From Psychromonas sp. (GTDB lineage: Bacteria; Pseudomonadota; Gammaproteobacteria; Enterobacterales; Psychromonadaceae), in assembly GCA_023145575.1 (NCBI GenBank), contig JAGLDN010000214.1, positions 1 to 7,922 of the forward strand: a stretch of DNA of 7,922 nt, in the 5' to 3' direction. The position numbers and the translations under genes were made by a program. Below are positions 6,721 through 7,922 of the stretch, piece by piece. The notes beneath the pieces were generated by a model. It was not told where the DNA came from. It was given only the letters and a program-made list of their open reading frames with translations, and did no database searches. Within the stretch, counting starts at the first letter, position 1. Every line of letters begins with the position of its first letter.

Positions 6721-6740
6721 ACACTTTCTTTTAAAAGTGT
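6721..6740. repeat. Near-palindrome ACACTTTCTTTTAAAAGTGT in the divergent region
   Basis: The two 7-base arms ACACTTT (6721-6727) and AAAGTGT (6734-6740) are exact inverted repeats around a 6-base AT-rich centre. The site lies 80 bases from the miaB start and 41 bases from the ubiF GTG, overlapping the candidate ubiF promoter spacer. It has the shape of an operator for a dimeric regulator. Chance occurrence in AT-rich DNA is possible, and no regulator is identified. Confidence 0.35.
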
Positions 6741-6764
6741 TAAAGTTCGACTTATTAAACGGTA

Positions 6765-6770
6765 AAAGGA
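6765..6770 (+). promoter_or_regulatory. Ribosome binding site deciding the ubiF start
   Basis: AAAGGA lies 11 bases before GTG 6782. The in-frame ATG at 6770 shares its A with this motif, so that ATG would have no usable Shine-Dalgarno spacing. This favours GTG 6782, although the ATG cannot be excluded. Confidence 0.5.
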
Positions 6771-6781
6771 TGTTATTTGTT

Positions 6782-7922
6782 GTGAATAAAAAGATTATTA
6801 TTGTTGGCGGAGGCATGATTGGTGCGTTAACCGCCTTATTGCTCGCAAAGCAAGGCGAAGCTATCCATTTAATTGAAAAAGTGTCGCCAATTATTCCAGA
6901 TGTAGATTCTCCCTTTGATCTGCGTGTGTCAGCGTTTAGTGTACAAAGTAAAAAAATTCTCGAACAAGTCAACGTCTGGCGCGATATCCCTGATAATAAA
7001 GTTTGTTTATACCAAAGATTACAAACATGGGAGCAGGGAAGTGCTAAGTTAGTCTTTGATAGCCAAGCATTAGGCATAGATGCGCTTGGCTATATTGTTG
7101 AAAACCGCTGGATCAAAGGTGTGTTATGGCAAGCATTATTAAAACTTAAAAATGTACACGTTTATCAAAATAGGGAGGTGACATTGATTGAAAATGGATT
7201 AAATAGTGTCACGGTAACCCTTGATGATAAATCAAGACTCACGGCTGATCTATTAATTGCAAGTGATGGTGCTAATTCTTCAATCCGTCAACTTTTATCC
7301 ATTGGTGTTACAGCGTGGGATTATCGGCACCATTGCATGCTTATTAATATAAAAACAGATGCGCCACAACAAAATATAACTTGGCAAGAGTTTAGGGTCT
7401 CAGGCCCTTGCGCTTTTTTACCATTAGCCGAAAATAATGCAAGTTTAGTTTGGTATCAGAGTCCACACAAAATTAAACAGTTGCTAAGTCTTTCAAATGT
7501 GCAATTAAAAGATTCTATTCTAAATGAATTTCCCGCGTTACCATTTAAGTTTGAAGTTGTGAATAAAGGTGGCTTTCCGCTGACGCGTCTCCATGCGCAT
7601 GATTATTTTAAAGGTCGCTGTGTGTTGATTGGTGATGCTGCGCATACGATAAATCCACTTGCAGGGCAGGGCGTTAATCTCGGATTTAAAGATGCAACAT
7701 ATTTAGTTGAATTATTACAACAATGCAGTCCGCTATCAATTGAACAAATTCTAGTACGTTATCAGCGCAAACAAAAACCAGCTAATTTATTGATGCAAAC
7801 CAGCATGGATTTTTTCTACAAGACGAGTAAATCAGAGCAACCCATGGTTTGCTTATTAAGAAAACTTGCATTAGGGCTAGCACAAAATAGTGGTACACTT
7901 AAAAATAAAGTAATGAAATACG
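6782..7922 (+). CDS. ubiF: 2-octaprenyl-3-methyl-6-methoxy-1,4-benzoquinol hydroxylase UbiF-like (3' end cut)
   Basis: This is a FAD-dependent aromatic hydroxylase of ubiquinone biosynthesis; UbiF adds the C6 hydroxyl late in the aerobic pathway. The frame is open for 380 codons from GTG 6782 to the window edge. Counted from that GTG, the dinucleotide-binding motif VGGGMIG is at 8-14, the DG motif is Asp162-Gly163 in SDGANSSIR, and the second FAD motif GDAAHTINPLAGQGVNLG starts at Gly284. Blocks such as GYIVENRW, CMLIN, FPLTR and the MDFFY segment resemble E. coli UbiF more than UbiH or VisC/UbiI. E. coli UbiF is 391 residues and ends shortly after LKYA; here VMKY is reached at the edge, so only a few residues are missing. 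The start could also be ATG 6770, which adds four residues. It is divergent from miaB, as in E. coli. Some marine relatives use other hydroxylases of this family, so UbiF-type specificity is inferred from similarity and synteny. Confidence 0.92.
   Translation, partial: MNKKIIIVGGGMIGALTALLLAKQGEAIHLIEKVSPIIPDVDSPFDLRVSAFSVQSKKILEQVNVWRDIPDNKVCLYQRLQTWEQGSAKLVFDSQALGIDALGYIVENRWIKGVLWQALLKLKNVHVYQNREVTLIENGLNSVTVTLDDKSRLTADLLIASDGANSSIRQLLSIGVTAWDYRHHCMLINIKTDAPQQNITWQEFRVSGPCAFLPLAENNASLVWYQSPHKIKQLLSLSNVQLKDSILNEFPALPFKFEVVNKGGFPLTRLHAHDYFKGRCVLIGDAAHTINPLAGQGVNLGFKDATYLVELLQQCSPLSIEQILVRYQRKQKPANLLMQTSMDFFYKTSKSEQPMVCLLRKLALGLAQNSGTLKNKVMKY

Larger units (their letters stand above)
6651..6781. 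promoter_or_regulatory. Divergent promoter region between miaB and ubiF
   Basis: These 131 AT-rich bases must hold the start signals for the miaB cluster (leftward) and for ubiF (rightward). A rightward candidate is TTGCAT (6715-6720) with a weak -10 about 17 bases on (TGTTAA, 6738-6743). A leftward candidate -10 is TAAAAT on the minus strand, in the reverse complement of ATTTTA at 6693-6698, without a good -35. Both are weak and are given as possibilities only. I saw no clear CRP or FNR site. Confidence 0.4.

Noticed and set aside
6706..7077. 123-codon open frame on the minus strand
   Set aside because: It is antisense to the start of ubiF, whose FAD-binding motif and conserved blocks are clear in this stretch.

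Overview
The window comes from an AT-rich gammaproteobacterium. The gene order ubiF / miaB-ybeZ-ybeY-corC-lnt, with ubiF divergent from the rest, is the arrangement known from Escherichia coli, and the predicted proteins match those families along their whole length. The low GC, the codon use and the repeat-like intergenic DNA fit a marine, possibly cold-adapted genus (Psychromonas, Moritella or Colwellia type), but the genus is an inference from general impression and not something the sequence proves.

Layout. Positions 1-515 (minus) hold the 5' part of a gene for an exported protein of unknown function, cut by the window edge; it carries a run of nine G (coding strand) near the edge. Positions 516-1293 have no gene that I can support; they contain two diverged copies of a repeat-like segment and a stem-loop just beyond lnt. 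Positions 1294-6650 (minus) are a compact five-gene cluster: miaB (tRNA ms2i6A methylthiolation), ybeZ (PhoH-like ATPase), ybeY (rRNA endoribonuclease), corC/ybeX (CBS-domain protein) and lnt (apolipoprotein N-acyltransferase). Gaps are 3, 1 and 65 bases, followed by a 4-base overlap, so the genes are probably co-transcribed. Positions 6651-6781 are a divergent regulatory region with a near-palindrome. Positions 6782-7922 (plus) hold ubiF (ubiquinone hydroxylase), complete except for its last few codons.

How the genes work together. miaB, ybeZ and ybeY serve translation: tRNA modification, and rRNA processing or ribosome quality control. corC and lnt act at or in the membrane: a CorC-family cytosolic protein linked to divalent-cation handling or membrane stress, and the last step of lipoprotein maturation. 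ubiF serves aerobic ubiquinone synthesis and only shares the promoter region. I found no convincing new multi-gene system. The parts most worth a second look are the G9 tract in the exported-protein gene, where a slip of one base in either direction would truncate the protein, and the repeat-bearing 778-base gap next to it.
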